A DNA stretch of 28,766 nucleotides from contig JBBPSI010000281.1 in NCBI GenBank assembly GCA_038093515.1, positions 1 through 28,766 of the forward strand, in the 5' to 3' direction. Positions 9,097 to 18,700 of this stretch are shown here, in pieces. The notes beneath the pieces were generated by a model. It made no database searches. It had not been told where the DNA came from and saw only the letters and a list, made by a program, of their open reading frames with translations. The position numbers and the translations under genes were made by a program. Position 1 is the stretch's first letter. Every line of letters begins with the position of its first letter. This DNA comes from Butyriboletus loyo (lineage: Eukaryota; Basidiomycota; Agaricomycetes; Boletales; Boletaceae).

Positions 9097-9158
9097 GTAA
9101 GTGTCGTCTTGAGCCATGTTCTGGACTCTTCATCATATTAACTTGCGGGTATTACCAG
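9097..9158 (+). other. candidate intron in the 3' part of the secreted-peptide gene
   Basis: GTAAGT at 9097 is the consensus fungal donor. It is followed by ATTAAC as a branch-like site and TACCAG ending at 9158, giving 62 nt. It lies after the predicted stop, so it is either a 3'-UTR intron or a sign that exon 3 is read differently. Confidence 0.35.
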
Positions 9159-10222
9159 TCCGTATACAATTGTACCATTACATTCGGTTGATCTCATCAA
9201 GTGCCTTTCTTCGTTCTTGCCCTATGCACAACCTAACAATATATGTCTGTATCGTCTTTGTTGTATTCTCCTGGCGTCTATCTATAAACGTCAGCCTGCA
9301 GATTTCGTTCGGAACATGTATTCCTGTTACCCTGTTTTTCCCTTGCTACGAGCGATTTGCTACTTTCATGTCACCTAACAAAGATTTGATTTCTTCGAGG
9401 CTACTGCGCGTGATGGGACGCACCCGAACTCATCTGATGACCCCGAGTGATTTGCAAAGCCCGGCCTCAAGCCCTGGGCCAAGCGAAGCCGGGCCCGTAT
9501 GCGAGGCTGGCACGACGTCGCGCGCGCAAACGCCAACCGAACTTAGTTTGCGTTTGCTCTTCATCCACCGCAGCGACGTCGAGAAGTCGACTCTGGACCC
9601 GAGTCAAGCCGGGCCTATACCTATACGAAGGGCTACAGGGGCTTACGACCCGGCCTCACTCTGCGACAGGCCGGAAGCCGTGGCTTCAAGTTCGGCCGGG
9701 GCTTTCACTGTCAAACGTCTTTTCAAGCCACAAGCAGAGTCGATATGCTCGTAACGCATAAACCCTACACCCAAACCTTGACTAAAACCCATCTTCTGAG
9801 GTAAGGAGGGATTGCAGACATAAAACACTCGGACTAGCAGCACTCCCAGCACATGGTGAGAAAGAATCAGGTTCGAGATGGAATGGCATGCTCCTGACAT
9901 TTGTCTCTCCGGACAACGTGGGGGTTGGCGGCGAGGTTGTACGACGGAAAAGCACCTTGTAGGCGACATGGTAGGGAGCGAACACTTCCTGATACCGTTG
10001 TTGAAGTTGACACGGATGAGGGCATTGGATACGGGCATCTGGACAGACCCCGGCCGATCTCGAATTGCGTCGCCATTCTTGGGATCGATATGATTGAGGG
10101 TGCTGATCGAAATCACGTGATTATTGGAAAGCCGGACAACCGCGCTCAGTCTATGCTTCGAATTTCTCCGACTGCATACCCCGTTTGTTGATTTGCAAAG
10201 TAAGGACTCCAGTCACCATGTT
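9159..10222. other. unassigned region with a GC-rich core
   Basis: No gene is recognised. 9459-9720 is GC- and CpG-rich, with a perfect 7-bp stem GCCCGGC/GCCGGGC at 9459-9494. AAGCCGGGCC occurs at 9487-9496 and again at 9606-9615. A 157-codon minus-strand frame (10116 to 9643) and shorter plus-strand frames overlap each other and show no motif. The region may be the 3' flank of the secreted-peptide gene joined to an old repeat. Confidence 0.45.
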
Positions 10223-10272
10223 TAAATTTTACAATTTAAATTCTGCAAGACTCAAAATGTCAATTGAGGTAC
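10223..10272 (+). repeat. left arm of 50-bp inverted repeat
   Basis: It differs from the right arm at three of 50 positions. Its outer part is itself nearly palindromic (AAATTTTACAATTT). Confidence 0.8.
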
Positions 10273-10519
10273 TGAGAGAGTAGTGAACGCCGAAGCACGA
10301 TGTAGTGTTATTAACCTCATCTTTCTCATCGGAAGAAAAGGTGTTCACCCAAACTACAGGCATGCCGAAAAGGAGAAGTAGAGGAATAGATCGTAATCTT
10401 TCCTACACTCCCTCAAATGGAGTGTGGTCTGCTGTAATGAAAAGAGTGAATAAAATCAAAAGAAGGGAATGAATACCTATCCAGCATTAAAACACAAAGG
10501 TTTCCCAATAAAATGAAGT

Positions 10520-11700
10520 TGTCTGTATGAAATCTGATGCGTCCGATACCTCCTGAAAATGCAGCGCTCGAGCGGTGTCCATATATAGAAAGTCGCGGCT
10601 CGGCTAATCTGTGCTCCTCCTTTCTCTGCGCGCGGTCACCATCGATCGACTCTAGCACCGTCAGCATCGCATATCGCGCCTCGGGATCGCAACCAGACCA
10701 TCTTTGGATCATATTCAACATACCAGAAAAATCCGATTCGCCCGATTCGGCTTCGACACGGCCGTATAACGTGGCGAGTCCATTTTCTCGTATTGACGCA
10801 GTTCATGTTTCTAGATTGTGATTGAGCTTGCCACGTCGGCGCGGCGGGTTCACGGGTAAGGCAGGTCGTCTGGGACACATGCTAGGTGCTGTGGATGGTC
10901 CAGGTATGTTGCGCTTTGTGCGCTCGCGCGGTCCATACCGACCCACTCCACTTATAGCCAGCAGTCGCATTTCGACTCGTTTCGAGTCGCAGCGCGCACC
11001 GCTCGTTGTACCATCCTTCCGGAACCATTTACCATCAAATTCGGCACGGTCTTCAGCATTTCGGCGCGTTCCGTCGCCCTCAATGTCTCCCCCGGTTTGA
11101 CCATCTCGCCCAAAATCCCCTTTGGCCCTATATCTCGGCATAGCACGTCCAGGAAGTCCAAGCGCTGGGTCCCCTCGCTCATGGGGCCTCCTGAACACAT
11201 GTGGGAACTGTCCTGACCATTTTCGCCACCTCCTGGACCTCCCAGCGAGATCTCGTTACCCAACTCGACTTGGTCACCCAAATCAATTCCTGATCCGGTA
11301 TCTCGATCCAGCGTGCTCGGGTCGTCAAAGCGCTCGTTCCCACACCTCCAGGATATTTTGGGAACGTGTCCAAACCATTTGGCACACACGCTTCGCCCCC
11401 CGGATCGCCTGGCTCGTCTGGTGTCACCTCAGGTACGCTTTCTTTATCTAGTTGCCCAAACCATCTGCGCTCGCATTCCAATGTGTTGCGCAGGTTCTGT
11501 GGAATATTCCTAGCGTCCTCGACGCCTCCTGGTGCCCCCGTTACATTCAATTTGCAGCCAGTGGCTTGAGTGTTGCAGCTTGCACATTCTGTCCGCTTCC
11601 CCTCGAGCGCAACGCTCGAGGGTCCGTTCCGTCACCGCGCGGTGTTGTCGGGTGGTTCGGGTGGTATAGATGGGTCTGGTAAGACTTCAGGTATGACACT
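10520..11700. other. CpG-rich island with open minus-strand frames, unassigned
   Basis: This core of the inverted-repeat segment is GC- and CpG-rich, unlike the sequence on its right. Overlapping minus-strand frames of 100-145 codons are open (for example 11550-11179, 11389-10952 and 10721-10413). They are rich in Gly, Pro, Arg and Glu and match nothing I know. One stretch, DPEARYAMLTVLESIDGDRA near 10690-10630 on minus, reads like real protein. A multi-exon or decayed minus-strand gene is possible, but no splice structure could be settled. Confidence 0.3.
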
Positions 11701-12345
11701 AGACAGCACCTCTGGCGATTAGGCACGATTGGAGACTCCGGAACCTGTCTATCTCTGCAGTTCGTCTACTACCTCCAACCCCGAGCTGCGGGATCTCTCC
11801 CTGATTCCCACTTCCTCCACTACTCATCACCTCTTTGATACAGACCTGTCTGCTGTGTCGTCTCTACCTGTCACAGAACCTGACCTTTCCCGTTCAGGAT
11901 GCATATCCCAGATGGTGTCAAGCTCGATGTCTATCCCCTACATCTTTAACTGTAATGTATGTGGGGTTTACTATGTATCTGTCACATCCATTGAAGAATG
12001 ATGACCATAGCATGGGAGCACATCAAAATGCAGTAACTGTAGCTTTGGTGATTCTTCAAGCTCTTTGGGGAGCATGCTGAATTCTCCACCACCAAAAAAA
12101 CATGCCCCTTCAGAGACCTTTGTCTCCATTGACCGAGATGAGGCAATGCAACACCTCACATGCTCAATAACACAGTAGCAAATGAGACCACTGAGTTCCT
12201 GGCCTTTATGTAGCATGTTCAATACCTCGTGACCAAGAAACTTATGTATATCCCTGACTAGTGCTCTGCTGATTTTCAGTGGTCATAGGTGTTGATGGTC
12301 GTCGCCCCGCTTTGTACTTCTGCACTTGCTATTCTCTCATACCAT

Positions 12346-12395
12346 GTACCTCAATTGACTTTTTGAGTTTTGCAAAATTTAAATTGTAAAATTTA
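12346..12395 (-). repeat. right arm of 50-bp inverted repeat
   Basis: Reverse-complement partner of 10223-10272, 47 of 50 positions identical. Confidence 0.8.
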
Positions 12396-13899
12396 TTGTC
12401 TTTTTCAGGCAAGTTGTCCCTATGAGAAATTTACATAAAAAATACCTCTCTTCTTCTATTGACCATAGTGCCTCACCCCCCACCCTGAATTTGATGAAAA
12501 CAATACCATTTAACTCAGAGGAGCCTGGGGAATGATTTCTGGGTCAACCAGTGAAGGGAACATGAAGTTCTGGGGTTCCATGATTACTGTTTTGTATATC
12601 CCTGCTCTGTGTGAGCAAATATGTAGATGATAGTGCAACAAATGAAATTATATTGATGGCAATGATGTACAGAGAGGTAGATAAGCTAAAGATTTCTACA
12701 AAGAACCAAATTTCCTAACTTTACTGCCTCTAGATCTTCCTCGGCATATTGAAAGATGGAGATGGCTGTGCCAACATTAATTTCAAGCCACATCTGAAGA
12801 TCTGATAGTGAGACATATGTACTTGCATGAAAGCTGAGAAAGCCTTTGTCCCTGAGAATAGGTCCATATAGTGACCAAGTGATCCCATCTTGGTTCTGTT
12901 CCTAATGCTGATCAAGGAATGAAAACCAGCTGATGATGTCAGGAATGGATGCAATGCCAGGTGCAGGTGAAGTTAAATGTGGTGTGATGTGTTGAATGTA
13001 TATTAGAATTATATAATATACTGATTACATAACATGTGTAGTCAGACCATATATGTACTTTGAACTCAGCTTATCTGAGTTCTAATTAATCTTGTTCTTA
13101 CACCATGTCATGCATTACAGCAAGCTTCTAACAACCAACCAGTGAGTACCTTTGGTACCTCCTCACATGCACCCTTTCTACAGGTTATGAGCCCTGCTGA
13201 GCTCAGCTGAGCCTGCTAGTGCAGTTGGAAACAACTTGCACAGTGAAGTCCCCTGATGCCAAGGTTAAATGGCTATTGCTTGTTATGCTGATGCACACAA
13301 CAAGCTAGCAGCAAGCACTCAATAGGGGCTTGAGCCTAATCAGGTAATGGCTGACTTGCATATATGACACTATTGGGTTCCTGCAGAGCAAGTGTTGACA
13401 AGGTATTGGATGGTTGACACCAGATGAGACCAAGGAGGCTCTTATCAGCTCTATCAGTAAGGATGGTATATAGGCTAGATTGCTATGCACAAGGTAGATA
13501 TGTAGAATTAGCTAGAGTTTGTACTTGTCTAAGTACTAATATATGTATATATACTATAAGTAAGGGCACCCAGACCAAGCTGTGCAGGGTAGCATTGGGC
13601 TAAGGGTTCTGAGTTGACTTGAGTCAGAATGATGAAAGGAGAAGCAGCAAAGTGCTGGTAATGAGGAAGCAAAGCTCTGGGAAAGATGATGATATTGCCA
13701 GCAAATGGGAAGTGCTGGAGAGGAAGTGGCGATGTCCAGACTGTGGAACCCACAGGGCAAAGGGTACATGGACAGTGGAGACCTTGGATATGAGTCTCAG
13801 CACACTAGTTAAGATGTGTTGTAATCTAGTCATACGATGAATGAAATGCCATTGGTCAAAGAATGGGAGATGTGACAGCTCAGCTAAAGGACTCAGCCC
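12396..13899. other. CpG-depleted, gene-free repeat remnant
   Basis: No frame above about 75 codons is convincing. Reading base by base, only one CG dinucleotide occurs between 12361 and 13720, while TG and CA are frequent. This is the pattern left by long-term deamination of methylated cytosine in transposon DNA. Near 13550 the text around CAGACCAAGCTGTGC resembles the CAGACCATGCTGTGC part of the family C LTRs, so part of it may be an older related LTR. No element boundary could be fixed. Confidence 0.5.
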
Positions 13900-13904
13900 A
13901 GCAG
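13900..13904. repeat. target-site duplication AGCAG, left copy (solo LTR C1)
   Basis: AGCAG lies directly before the TG of the solo LTR at 13905. The same five bases follow its other end at 21423-21427, after element A is discounted. Confidence 0.8.
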
Positions 13905-13964
13905 TGTAACGATAGCAACGCACGGTCGAATGCCAGTACGAATACGACGCCACAAGCGGTCCAC
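13905..13964 (-). repeat. Gypsy family C solo LTR, left fragment (split by element A)
   Basis: This 60-bp piece begins TGTAACGATAG. It joins in alignment with 20966-21422 when element A and one TCCAC are removed. Across the junction it matches the family C LTR at 21589 (ACAAGCGGTCCAC here, ACAAGTGGTTCAA there, then CTGGCA in both). The strand is taken from the family C element, whose PPT and coding are on minus. Confidence 0.8.
13960..13964. repeat. target-site duplication TCCAC, left copy (element A)
   Basis: TCCAC lies immediately before the 5' LTR of A and is repeated immediately after its 3' LTR at 20961-20965. Five bases is the usual Gypsy duplication length. Confidence 0.9.
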
Positions 13965-14197
13965 TGTTACGGTAGTACTCTACTTTTTCTCTCCTCTACC
14001 ATTGGGACTACTACGTTCACCTAGCCTTTTGCTAGTTCCACTTGAACGGTAACAACTGTTCGTACTTAGTCATCATTTCTCGCGCACGGACACGCTTTCT
14101 CTCATACTCCAGAATCTTCTGGAATATTCCTTCCGTATTCGTATCTTCCCTTCTCGCGGCTCGATTAGGGACATGGTCTGTGCGCAGACCCCAGTAG

Positions 14198-14203
14198 TAT
14201 AAA
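14198..14203 (+). promoter_or_regulatory. TATA box in 5' LTR of element A
   Basis: TATAAA at 14198 lies 32 nt before 14230, where the sequence complementary to the primer-binding site starts. That is the normal TATA-to-start distance, so 14230 is the likely RNA start and R boundary. The 3' LTR has the same box at 20767-20772. Confidence 0.7.
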
Positions 14204-14229
14204 GGCTCTGCCTTTTCACCATGTACATT

Positions 14230-14239
14230 ATCTAGTTCT
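14230..14239 (+). promoter_or_regulatory. predicted RNA 5' end of element A, self-primer sequence
   Basis: ATCTAGTTCT is the exact reverse complement of the AGAACTAGAT just past the 5' LTR. In Tf1 and its relatives the first about 11 nt of the RNA fold back onto the primer-binding site and, after cleavage, prime minus-strand DNA synthesis in place of a tRNA. Confidence 0.65.
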
Positions 14240-14393
14240 ACGCAGTAACCTGCTAGCAATTAGTTTCACTCCAGACTCTTAGTGTGCGCACTAAGACATA
14301 GTCTGAGACCCAGCTCAGAAACACTTCACGAGTCTCGAGGCCACTCCAGAGTGCCTCCTCGCTGTTCTAGTTGTTAGCGCCCAGCGTAACAAA

Positions 14394-14403
14394 AGAACTA
14401 GAT
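14394..14403 (+). other. primer-binding site of element A (self-priming type)
   Basis: AGAACTAGAT begins 3 nt after the LTR end (14391). It is complementary over all ten bases to 14230-14239. It lacks the TGG start of a tRNA-type site. Element B has the same sequence in the same place. Confidence 0.7.
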
Positions 14404-14433
14404 CTTCACCTCGCTTCTGCTCTTCAGCAGTAA

Positions 14434-14796
14434 AGCCGCCCTCCCCTCTCGCCCACCATTTCCATCCAACGTCCCAGACGCGTCGGTCGTTCTTTCCGCG
14501 TTCCCTCCCCCGAACCGGAACCCATTGTCGTCGACAACCCATCACCGCCACACTCTCCCGCCCCGCCAGACCCTCAACCCCAGTTTTCCCCTCTGCCCCA
14601 GTCGGACCCCGAATCCTCTTATCAACCCGAGGACCAGGGTCTAGGGCAGGAAAACGAACCGGAACCCAGCGACGACGGTTATCACAGTGACTGGCTCGAC
14701 AGAACCCCACACGTCTCCCCCCACGCTTCTTGCTCTCCATCCCCGCCATATTACCCACCCGCAGATCCCTCCGACGACGAAGAAGACAACAACGAT
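14434..14796 (+). other. ATG-free leader with an open frame continuous with gag (possible non-AUG extension)
   Basis: From the TAA at 14431-14433 to the gag ATG there are 121 codons in the gag frame with no stop. I found no ATG in any frame between the predicted RNA start and gag. The encoded text is proline-rich and acidic, ending SDDEEDNND just before the Met. Element B keeps the same frame open between the same TAA and its gag ATG, with length differences in multiples of three. An ATT at 14458-14460 in the context CCCACCATT is a near-cognate start candidate, giving 113 extra residues; B has it at 27556-27554, giving 102. Confidence 0.45.
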
Positions 14797-15792
14797 ATGT
14801 CTGACAAAAAGAATATTGTTCCAAAGGATTTCACTGGCCTCAACGAGGATGCTTCACGATGGCTCCTCGCCATGCGCACGTATTTCGCCGCCAACCAGAC
14901 AGCATTCCCCGACGATGAGTCGAAAATCAACGCCCTCCTCATGAAAATGAGCGAAGGAAAAGGCAAGACGTTCTCAGAAGGGTGGATGAGTCTCCTCCTA
15001 GACGGACACCCCACAGCACAACAACGAGAGTTCACCACCGTCTGCGAGGACTTTCATAGGGTCTTCCACCCCTTCGACGTAGGAGAGAGTGCCAGGATCG
15101 ATCTGGGGAACCTCACCCAGAACAAAGCCAACCGCAAAGACAGCTACGATACCTATGTCACGGAATTCCAGTTGCTCGCTGCCAAGTCAGGAATCATCGA
15201 TGAAAAGGCCCTCATCGAGTGGTTCATCCGCGGTCTTGACCCCCGCCTCGCGGAGTCCGTTCTCTCCTGCGAGAAGCCCCCTACCACGCTTGCCGGATGG
15301 GCCGAGAAAACATCCGCCTTCCATGCACAGCATAAGCGCATCGACGACCTCCGCGCCGGAAAACGATACATCCCCACGTTCTCCTCCTCTTCCAAGCCCT
15401 CGTCCAACAGAAGGGACCCCAATGCGATGGACGTCGACGCCGTCCGACTTACTCCAGTACAACGTGCGGAGTACATGAAGCAGAACAAATGCTTCATCTG
15501 CCACCAAGTCGGTTGTCGCTCGACCAACCATCCTCGCCCCCCTCGCAATGGGCAAAACTCCCGAGGACCACCTTCCCGTCCCCCTCGCAACCCTCAGCGC
15601 GCGCGCGCCGCCGTCGTCACACCCCCCGAACCTAAGCCCTCCCCACTCGTCGACTATCTGTCTGAGTTGAAAGGTCGAGGCACCCAACAGGAAGATGTCT
15701 TGAACGTCCTCAAGGCATGCTTCAACGAAGACGAAGAAAAGCTGTCCATCGCAGCAACCAAGGTGGCCGAAGAATGGCCAAAGGATTTTTAG
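14797..15792 (+). CDS. gag: Gag of Gypsy element A
   Basis: A 331-residue capsid/nucleocapsid precursor of the Ty3/Gypsy retrotransposon-gag type. Helical capsid text covers about residues 10-190: DASRWLLAMRTYFAA, SEGKGKTFSEGWM, SARIDLGNLTQNK, ALIEWFIRGLDPRLAESVL. A Ser/Arg-rich linker leads to a knuckle at about 229-242, CFICHQVGCRSTNH, whose order is CX2CX4CX4H instead of CX2CX4HX4C. After it come a Pro/Arg stretch and a C-terminal helix ending EEWPKDF. The frame is intact in this copy. The ATG is the first in the predicted RNA. Pol starts in the -1 frame at 15774, inside the last codons of gag. B carries the same protein, interrupted by one stop. Confidence 0.9.
   Translation: MSDKKNIVPKDFTGLNEDASRWLLAMRTYFAANQTAFPDDESKINALLMKMSEGKGKTFSEGWMSLLLDGHPTAQQREFTTVCEDFHRVFHPFDVGESARIDLGNLTQNKANRKDSYDTYVTEFQLLAAKSGIIDEKALIEWFIRGLDPRLAESVLSCEKPPTTLAGWAEKTSAFHAQHKRIDDLRAGKRYIPTFSSSSKPSSNRRDPNAMDVDAVRLTPVQRAEYMKQNKCFICHQVGCRSTNHPRPPRNGQNSRGPPSRPPRNPQRARAAVVTPPEPKPSPLVDYLSELKGRGTQQEDVLNVLKACFNEDEEKLSIAATKVAEEWPKDF
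15774..15792 (+). other. gag-pol junction with -1 overlap: U-run slip site or stop-restart
   Basis: GGATTTTTAG ends gag (GAT TTT TAG). A Phe-tRNA slipping back by one on the U run would enter the pol frame as GGA TTT TTA. The pol frame also has its own ATG at 15774, 16 nt before the gag stop, so restart after termination is equally possible. Element B has the identical GGATTTTTAG and ATG (26270). Confidence 0.55.
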
Positions 15793-18700
15793 AAGAGAGG
15801 GAAGTTTTGACGTCTTCTCCTCTCCATGTAATCGCCCCCGTAGTTTTGTCAAACCCAAATGCGCAATCAATTCGAATTCCTGTCTCTTTATTCGCACACG
15901 AAAGGGGTCAAATCGTCGACACATTCGCCCTGGTGGACAGCGGCGCAAGCGGATGCTTCATAGATCGCGATCTAGTAAAGCGAAAGAGATTGCCGATGGA
16001 ACGGCTACCCAAGCCACTCAGTGCCCAGAACGTGGACGGGTCAAACAATCAAGGAGGAGTTATCTGACACAAGGTCACCCTCTCCATCAGAGTTGGAGAA
16101 ACCGAGGAGGAACGGAGTTTCCTAGTCCTCAACATAGGAAGAGAGAACATGATCCTGGGACTACCATGGTTACGAGAAGCCAACCCGGTAATAGATTGGG
16201 CCACCGGCCATATCGACCTACCAGATCAAATCAAGAAGCCCCGACACAACTCCCCTCGGGCAATCGCTCAACGGTACCTGGCACAGTACCTTGACTTGGA
16301 CCCAGACTCCAAGATCGCCGAGCTCTGGAAGAAGCGAGTAGACGTTTCAGCAAGGGAAGCTCACCCTATTCGAAAAGCAACCATCGCGACCGAGATCGCC
16401 GCTCAAGCAGTCAAGGAGAAAGCGGTTCTCCCTACCCCATTCAGGTCCTTCGCAGACGTTTTTGACAAAAAGAACACCAAGGAACTACCCCCATCCAGGT
16501 CGTTCGACCATGCCATTGACCTCGACAAAGACTTTGTACCCAAGGTCGCTAAGGTCTATCCTCTGAACCCGAAGGAGTCGGAGGCATGTAAGGCGTTCGT
16601 CGAAGAACACCTCAAGTCGGGGAAGATCACCCCCTCCAAATCTCCTCAGGCAGCCCCTTTCTTCTTTGTCTCTAAGAAAGATGGCTCATTACGTCCCTGC
16701 CAGGATTACCGGTATCTGAACTCGCACACCGTCAAAAACACCTATCCCCTTCCCCTCATTTCCGACCTCGTCGACCGTCTCAAAGGGTCGAAAATCTTCA
16801 CCAAGATGGATATCCGCTGGGGATACAACAATGTCCTCATCAAGCCGAACGACCGCTGGAAGGCGGCCTTCATTACTCGCCAAGGGCTGTTCGAGCCCAC
16901 CGTAATGTTCTTCGGACTTTGCAACTCCCCAGCCACGTTCCAAGCGCTGATGGACCACATCTTCGGCAATCTCATGGCGGAAGGATGGCTGATCATTTAC
17001 ATGGACAACCTTCTAATCCATTCCGCCACCGCTACCGAGCATGAAGCACGAACGATCCGTGTCCTGGAACGACTTCGTGAACATAAATTGTTCCTCAAAC
17101 TGGAGAAATGCTCGTTCGACGCTGAAGAAGTGGAATACCTCGGAATGATGGTCCGGGAAGGCCAGTTCAAAATGGACCCCACCAAACTGAAAGCCATTCG
17201 CGAATGGAACCCTCCAACCTCAGTAAAGGCAGTCAGGTCCTTCATCGGATTCTGCAATTTTTATCGCAGATTCATTCAAGACTTCTCCCATATTGCGAAG
17301 CCGCTGCATGACCTGACTAAGAAGAACTCCCCCTGGGCCTGGACACCTGCCTGTGACGCCGCATTCCAGGCGATAAAACAGTCGTTCTTGAGGCAACCTG
17401 TCCTCTCCATGCCTGATGTTACGAAGCCATTCGCCATCATGACGGATGCCTCCCTCACTGCTACTGGAGCAGTACTCATGCAAAAGGATGTCAATGGCGA
17501 CCTACATCCTTGTGCCTACTTGTCAAAGACGCTCTCGCCCGCTGAGCACAATTACGATATCTATGATCGCGAGTTGCTCGCAGTCATCCATGCATTAGAA
17601 GAATGGCGCCACTACCTGCGAGGTACTGGCCATCAAGTAGAGATTCTCACCGACCATAAGAATCTCACATATTTCTGACAACCGAATAAGTTGTCCCGCC
17701 GGCAAGCACGCTGGCTTATGTTTCTGCAGGATTTCGACCTGCATTTCCATCACATCCCGGGTACGCAGATGGGCCCCACCGACGCCCTGTCCTGACGAGA
17801 TGATGTCGACACCTCTACCGACAACCAAGAGGTCACCCTCCTCCCTGAAAACCTGTTTTCCAGGAAAATTGATGTCGCGCTCGCAGAAAAGATCGCCGCC
17901 TCCACCCCCAGCGATCCTATGATAAAGCGATGCATGCAGGCTCTTTACGAAGACTCCCCACTCTTTCCCAAGATGAATGCTGGGGACTGGGACTTCGACG
18001 GTAAAGAGTTATATTTTCGCAAGAAGCGCTACATCCCCGAGGCAGCGCGAGTCGACCTCATCCGATCCTTACACGAAAGCCCCACTGGTGGTCACGGTGG
18101 TATATTCCGCACCCAGAACATGGTGCAGCGTGATTATTGGTGGCCAGGCATGGCTAACTTGGTCCGCCGTTTCGTTTCAGGCTGCGCCGTATGTCAGGCG
18201 CATAAAGTTAATACTCACCCCACCGTGCCCCCTCTCACTCCTCTGGCCAGCGTGGCCTCTCGCCCCTTCGAACAGGTTTCGGTTGATCTCATCACCGGCC
18301 TTCCTCCCTCTTTAGGATATGATTCTGTCATGGTCGTGGTAGACCATGGGCTTACGAAGGGGGTAATTTATTCCCCTTGCAACAAGGACATCGACGCGGC
18401 TGGAATCGCCAAGTTATTTTTCAAGACCGTCTTCCTACGATTCGGCCTCCACTCTCGCTGCATCTCTGACCGAGGTCCCCAATTCGCGTCCGCCTTCGCT
18501 AGAGAACTTGCAAGGCTCTTGGACTATGATCTCGCCCTCTCCTCTGCATACCACCCACAGACCGACGGAGAAACGGAACGAGTCAATCAGGAGCTAGAAA
18601 TGTACCTCCGGATCTTCTGCAATGGCCACCTGGAACGATGGGCCGAACTCCTCCCTATGGCCGAATTCTCTCATAATTCCATGACTCACTCGTCAACCAA

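Larger units (their letters stand above)
10223..12395. mobile_element. segment bounded by 50-bp terminal inverted repeats, possible non-autonomous DNA transposon
   Basis: 10223-10272 matches the reverse complement of 12346-12395 over 50 bp with three mismatches and no gap. The arms run from TAAATTTTACAATTTAAATT at the outer ends to TCAATTGAGGTAC at the inner ends. About 2.07 kb lies between them. No transposase motif was found inside, and no target-site duplication is obvious next to the arms. A cut-and-paste element that lost its transposase, or two unrelated copies of one AT-rich repeat in opposite orientation, would both fit. Confidence 0.5.
13965..14391 (+). repeat. 5' LTR of Gypsy element A
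   Basis: Starts TGTTACGGTAG and ends GCGTAACA. U3 covers about 13965-14229, and R is inferred to begin at 14230 from the TATA box and the primer-binding-site match. The 3' LTR at 20534-20960 has the same length and about 97.7% identity. The minus strand carries a 75-codon open frame (14259-14032), kept in both LTRs. Confidence 0.95.

Noticed and set aside
8675..9100. Unspliced 141-codon ORF over the secreted-peptide gene
   Set aside because: It starts upstream of the likely RNA start, reads through two good introns, and gives an implausible mix of signal peptide in the middle and a random tail.
9643..10116. 157-codon minus-strand ORF as a host gene
   Set aside because: It overlaps other open frames on both strands, shows no motif, and no convincing intron set could be built.
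14315..14824. 169-codon minus-strand ORF across the leader of element A
   Set aside because: It is the complement of the proline-rich leader, is low in complexity, and lies opposite the transcribed strand of the element.
15187..15948. 253-codon minus-strand ORF opposite gag of element A, and the 316-codon plus-strand ORF at 26096-27046 opposite gag of element B
   Set aside because: They are mirror images of the gag and pol frames. The sense frames have all the motifs, and the antisense text has none.
15774..17795. TGA stops in pol of element A as programmed readthrough
   Set aside because: Three separate stops at arginine positions, absent at the same sites in B, are better explained by mutation; the RT active site is also altered.
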